From assembly GCA_009783605.1 (NCBI GenBank), contig WRDE01000046.1:1-9982 (forward strand): DNA of 9,982 bases, given 5' to 3'. The translations under genes were made by a program, and so were the position numbers. The DNA comes from Oscillospiraceae bacterium. Its GTDB lineage: Bacteria; Bacillota; Clostridia; Oscillospirales; Acutalibacteraceae. This document shows, piece after piece, positions 8,195 to 9,982 of this stretch (its first letter is position 1; every line of letters begins with the position of its first letter). The notes beneath the pieces were generated by a model, which did no database searches, had not been told where the DNA came from, and saw only the letters and a list, made by a program, of their open reading frames with translations.

Positions 8195-8224
8195 ATTATA
8201 CCCCGGCAAATTATCCAATTACAA
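8195..8224 (-). promoter_or_regulatory. Promoter of the GH2 beta-galactosidase gene
   Basis: On the minus strand, TTGTAA (8219-8224) and a perfect TATAAT (8195-8200) are 18 bases apart. Transcription would start near 8188, leaving a leader of about 33 bases with the AAAGGA site. The sub-optimal -35 box and 18-base spacer fit a promoter that benefits from an activator such as the neighbouring AraC protein. Confidence 0.65.
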
Positions 8225-8251
8225 TAGCCGTATTTTGGTATGTTTATACAA

Positions 8252-8280
8252 TGTTATTTGTCATAATTTTATGATATAAT
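8252..8280 (+). promoter_or_regulatory. Extended -10 promoter of the AraC-family gene
   Basis: TGATATAAT (8272-8280) is a perfect extended -10 (TG-n-TATAAT). The -35 region is poor (TGTTAT at 8252-8257, spacer 17), which is usual for extended -10 promoters. Transcription would start near 8287, giving a leader of about 80 bases. A second TATAAT at 8284-8289 is a less likely alternative. Confidence 0.55.
8261..8274. repeat. Palindrome TCATAA-TT-TTATGA over the AraC gene promoter
   Basis: Six-base perfect arms with a two-base centre overlap the TG of the extended -10. The position would suit a repressor or autorepressor, but the A/T content makes chance occurrence plausible. Confidence 0.35.
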
Positions 8281-8295
8281 GTTTATAATGAATTA

Positions 8296-8326
8296 GAATA
8301 TCCCGGATAATCCTATGAATATCCCG
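8296..8326 (+). promoter_or_regulatory. Direct repeat GAATATCCCG x2, 21-bp period: candidate AraC-family operator
   Basis: GAATATCCCG occurs at 8296-8305 and again at 8317-8326, identical over 10 bases, with starts exactly 21 bp apart (two helical turns). AraC-family proteins classically bind tandem half-sites with about this spacing, and the repeat lies between the AraC gene and its divergent target. It sits just after the predicted start of the AraC-gene transcript, where binding would repress that gene, and about 75-100 bp upstream of the GH2 -35 box, where it could activate. A related ATACCCCGG lies at 8198-8206 over the GH2 -10 box. The repeat is seen directly; its role is inferred. Confidence 0.55.
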
Positions 8327-8365
8327 TCACCGTTTTAAGTCTTTATTTCAGAAGGGAGCGCTATT

Positions 8366-9148
8366 ATGCAGCGTAATATCATATTGACCAATAAAGGCCT
8401 CATGCATTTAAACCCCCGGGAATTGGGGGAGGAAACCTGCTCGCCGGATTTCAAGATGGGGCCGTCCTATCGGCCGTTTTACCTGCTGCACTATATCTTT
8501 TCCGGAACCGGCGTGTTCCGGATCAACAACACCGATCACTATGCGTCCGAAGGACAGCTATGCATTCTGCGCCCCTATGAAGTCATGAATTATTATGCCG
8601 ATCCGAAAAATCCGTGGCATTATTGCTGGGTGGGATTTGAATGTACTCTCGATATTCCGGTGCTGAAAAGCATGACATTGGTGGATATCCCCCAGGCCAA
8701 ACATATCTTCCATTCGCTGAAAGACGCCGATATGGTCCAGTTCGACCGGGAATATTATGTATGCGGCAAACTCTATGAGCTGATATCCATCTTCCAGCAG
8801 ATGTCCGCCCACGTCCGGAACCGGACGGTGGATTTTATTTTTAAGGTAAAGCAGTATATCGATTCCAACTACCATCTGCCGATCACGATGGAACAGCTGG
8901 CCGAGAGCATGAACGTTTCCCGCAGCTATTTCAGCACCGCGTTCCGGAAATATGTCGGCCGCTCCCCCCAGCAATATCTGATCGACGTCCGGCTGGAACA
9001 CGCGGCCGGGCTGTTAGTCAATGACCGGCTCAGTGTCAATCAGGCGGCCTTTCAATCGGGGTATACCGATATATATACCTTTTCCCGGATGTTTAAGAAA
9101 AAGTTCGGGGTAGCGCCGAATTCATATGCCAAATCAAAAAATATATAA
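8366..9148 (+). CDS. AraC-family transcriptional regulator with N-terminal cupin domain (260 aa)
   Basis: This is a DNA-binding regulator, probably sugar-responsive. The N-terminal part (about 30-110) has the beta-rich pattern of the AraC_binding cupin domain, including FSGTGVFRINN, LCILRPYEVMNYYADP and WHYCWVGFE. The C-terminal 106 residues form the double helix-turn-helix domain: the first HTH is at about 174-197 (TMEQLAESMNVSRSYFSTAF), and the second at about 223-248 (SVNQAAFQSGYTDIYTFSRM), followed by the family signature KKFGVAPNSY. Length is normal for the family. A GAAGGGAG ribosome binding site lies about 7 bases before the ATG. It is divergent from the GH2 gene and shares a 210-bp control region with it, so that gene is the likely target; autoregulation is also possible. 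The exact inducer cannot be read from sequence. No clear terminator follows it. Confidence 0.93.
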   Translation: MQRNIILTNKGLMHLNPRELGEETCSPDFKMGPSYRPFYLLHYIFSGTGVFRINNTDHYASEGQLCILRPYEVMNYYADPKNPWHYCWVGFECTLDIPVLKSMTLVDIPQAKHIFHSLKDADMVQFDREYYVCGKLYELISIFQQMSAHVRNRTVDFIFKVKQYIDSNYHLPITMEQLAESMNVSRSYFSTAFRKYVGRSPQQYLIDVRLEHAAGLLVNDRLSVNQAAFQSGYTDIYTFSRMFKKKFGVAPNSYAKSKNI

Positions 9149-9170
9149 CCGAAATTTCTTCGTCAAGTGT

Positions 9171-9203
9171 AAAAAATATTTTATAGTATTTCAAAAAATA
9201 TTT
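9171..9203. repeat. AT-rich direct repeat AAAAAATATTT x2, 22-bp period
   Basis: Identical 11-mers at 9171-9181 and 9193-9203 lie in the AT-rich stretch between the AraC stop and the next promoter. The A-tracts, about two helical turns apart and just upstream of the -35 box at 9234, resemble an UP-element or curved-DNA region. Low complexity weakens the case. Confidence 0.3.
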
Positions 9204-9233
9204 ATTTAAGTATACAAAATGTATTGAATTCGC

Positions 9234-9262
9234 TTCACAAATCGAGAATTGTGTTGTATACT
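9234..9262 (+). promoter_or_regulatory. Promoter of the DUF6514-like gene
   Basis: TTCACA (9234-9239) and TATACT (9257-9262) are separated by 17 bases, and each differs from the consensus at one position. Transcription would start near 9269, leaving a leader of about 120 bases. Confidence 0.6.
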
Positions 9263-9287
9263 CTCTTTGTTGTCTGGGAAATATTAC

Positions 9288-9312
9288 CGGCTGTAAATAT
9301 CCCCGACAGCCG
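9288..9312 (+). other. Hairpin in the leader of the DUF6514-like gene
   Basis: CGGCTGT (9288-9294) pairs perfectly with ACAGCCG (9306-9312) around an 11-base loop. No T run follows, so it is not a standard terminator. It may be a leader structure affecting mRNA stability or translation, or it may be incidental. Confidence 0.35.
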
Positions 9313-9321
9313 CACATAACA

Positions 9322-9345
9322 GTATCAGTTGTATCAATAGTATCA
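9322..9345. repeat. Three GTATCA repeats at exact 9-bp spacing
   Basis: GTATCA starts at 9322, 9331 and 9340, with three variable bases between copies. The array lies in the untranslated leader of the downstream gene. Coding periodicity is a trivial way to obtain 9-bp phasing, but no convincing gene covers this stretch on either strand. Confidence 0.45.
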
Positions 9346-9388
9346 TTGGCAGCTCCTGTACGAAAAAAAGAAGAAAGAAGATGACCCC

Positions 9389-9721
9389 ATGGCAGAGACG
9401 GCCGCAATCCTCCATCCTCCCGCGATAGCATCCGATCATCACAGCATCGAAGCCCTCAGTGCAGATACCGCCGCTGAAGCAAAAGCCGCCGGCAATTATC
9501 AGATAACCAATACCACCCTGATCACCCCCGACGGCGTGATCTATCGCACTTACGGGATCTGCGGGATTGATATTGCCGGCGCGGTTATCGAATTCCCGGA
9601 TATCAGTCCCCGGAAAGAAGCGGTCGCCGCACTCATCGAATGGTGCAACCTGCTGGAACTAGCTCCGAGGCATCTGGACGACGCGGTAACGGATTTTTTA
9701 GAAAACGACTGCCTGTCTTAG
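9389..9721 (+). CDS. Small DUF6514-like protein (110 aa)
   Basis: This is a small acidic, probably cytoplasmic protein with no signal peptide or membrane segment. The N-terminal 30 residues are alanine-rich and look disordered. The conserved-looking part is residues 38-106: a beta-rich segment (YQITNTTLITPDGVIYRTYG), then EFPDISPRKEAVAALIEWCN and the ending LAPRHLDDAVTDFLEND. The pattern of EFPDIS, a helix ending in W/LCN, then P-x-HL-x-D-x-x-x-DFL is how I remember DUF6514, a clostridial family of unknown function. I could not confirm the assignment. The ATG at 9389 has only a weak purine-rich site upstream (AAGAAAGAAG). The ATG at 9381 is in another frame and soon meets a stop. The gene has its own promoter and leader and converges with purC, overlapping it by four bases. 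Confidence 0.78.
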   Translation: MAETAAILHPPAIASDHHSIEALSADTAAEAKAAGNYQITNTTLITPDGVIYRTYGICGIDIAGAVIEFPDISPRKEAVAALIEWCNLLELAPRHLDDAVTDFLENDCLS

Positions 9722-9982
9722 TCTCCGGTAACGATCCGCGTGATCTCCATCGGTTCGATGCTTTTTCCGTCTTTAAATACCCGCATATTGCCGCCGGAGA
9801 TCTCGTCGATCAGCCGTACCTCGCCATTGCAGCGGCCGAACTCTAACTTGATGTCATACAGCTCGCAGCCGAATCGGGCCAGCTCGTCCCGGATCATGCC
9901 GGAGATCAGCCGGGTCTGAGCAGCCAGCGATTCGTATTCCTCGCCGGTCAGGATGCCGAGCATCGCCAGCCCTTCCTTGGTA
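9718..9982 (-). CDS. purC: Phosphoribosylaminoimidazole-succinocarboxamide synthase (SAICAR synthetase), C-terminal 87 residues
   Basis: The enzyme joins CAIR and aspartate with ATP to form SAICAR in de novo purine biosynthesis, in the cytoplasm. Only the C-terminal end is in the window, and the frame stays open past the methionine at 9963 to the edge, so that methionine is internal. The segment LYDIKLEFGR matches SAICAR synthetase signature 2 (D-x-K-x-E-F-G). It is followed by the conserved LIDEIS and an ending GGNMRVFKDGKSIEPMEITR, typical of one clostridial PurC subtype. The stop TAA (9720-9718) shares four bases, TTAG, with the stop of the convergent small gene. Any operon with other pur genes would lie to the right, outside the window. 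Confidence 0.88.
   Translation of the reverse strand, partial: TKEGLAMLGILTGEEYESLAAQTRLISGMIRDELARFGCELYDIKLEFGRCNGEVRLIDEISGGNMRVFKDGKSIEPMEITRIVTGD

Noticed and set aside
8558..9001. 147-residue minus-strand frame inside the AraC gene
   Set aside because: Antisense shadow of a clear AraC-family protein.
9149..9233. Possible terminator after the AraC gene
   Set aside because: The stretch is AT-rich with A-tract repeats but has no GC-containing stem followed by a T run, so no terminator can be claimed.
9295..9305. AAATATCCCCG in the hairpin loop, similar to the candidate AraC half-site
   Set aside because: The match has an extra base, is a single copy, and sits in a different leader. Too weak to call a third operator.
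9093..9431. 112-residue minus-strand frame across the AraC/DUF6514 intergenic region
   Set aside because: It overlaps the AraC 3' end, a good plus-strand promoter and the start of the next gene. The translation shows no family features, and no start signal was seen.

Overview
The window looks like a chromosomal segment of a Gram-positive anaerobe of the class Clostridia, probably Oscillospiraceae/Ruminococcaceae-like. The reasons are strong Shine-Dalgarno sites (AGGAGG-like), GC-rich codon use, an exported multidomain glycosidase ending in a dockerin-type domain, an AraC/cupin regulator, and a small protein resembling the clostridial DUF6514 family. The lineage is an inference from protein style, not a database match.

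Layout, left to right. Bases 1-905 (minus) hold the N-terminal part of a DUF2079-type polytopic membrane protein, with a good promoter at 951-979. Bases 1125-2165 (minus) hold an unrecognised 346-residue cysteine-cluster protein. It is visibly more AT-rich than everything around it and forms a self-contained unit with its own promoter (2196-2224) and terminator (1017-1055). Bases 2351-8155 (minus) encode a 1934-residue secreted GH2 beta-galactosidase-like enzyme. It has two LamG-like modules, one inserted inside the catalytic barrel and one near the C-terminus, followed by helical FIVAR-like modules and a terminal dockerin. A 16-bp perfect hairpin at 2233-2273 closes this unit.

Bases 8366-9148 (plus) encode an AraC-family regulator transcribed divergently from the glycosidase. 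The 210-bp region between them holds two recognisable promoters, a 14-bp palindrome, and a perfect 10-bp direct repeat with exactly 21-bp periodicity, which is the geometry expected of an AraC-family operator. The simplest reading is a locally controlled glycan-use locus: the regulator senses a sugar through its cupin domain and switches the exported galactosidase on.

To the right, bases 9389-9721 (plus) encode a DUF6514-like small protein behind its own promoter and a leader with a hairpin and three phased GTATCA repeats. It converges on, and overlaps by four bases, the 3' end of purC (9718-9982, minus), a purine-biosynthesis housekeeping gene that runs off the window.

No RNA genes, CRISPR arrays, insertion sequences, attachment sites or phage genes were seen. 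No gene-free stretch exceeds 300 bases. The most unusual items are the architecture and active-site substitutions of the GH2 enzyme, the candidate AraC operator, and the AT-rich orphan gene.
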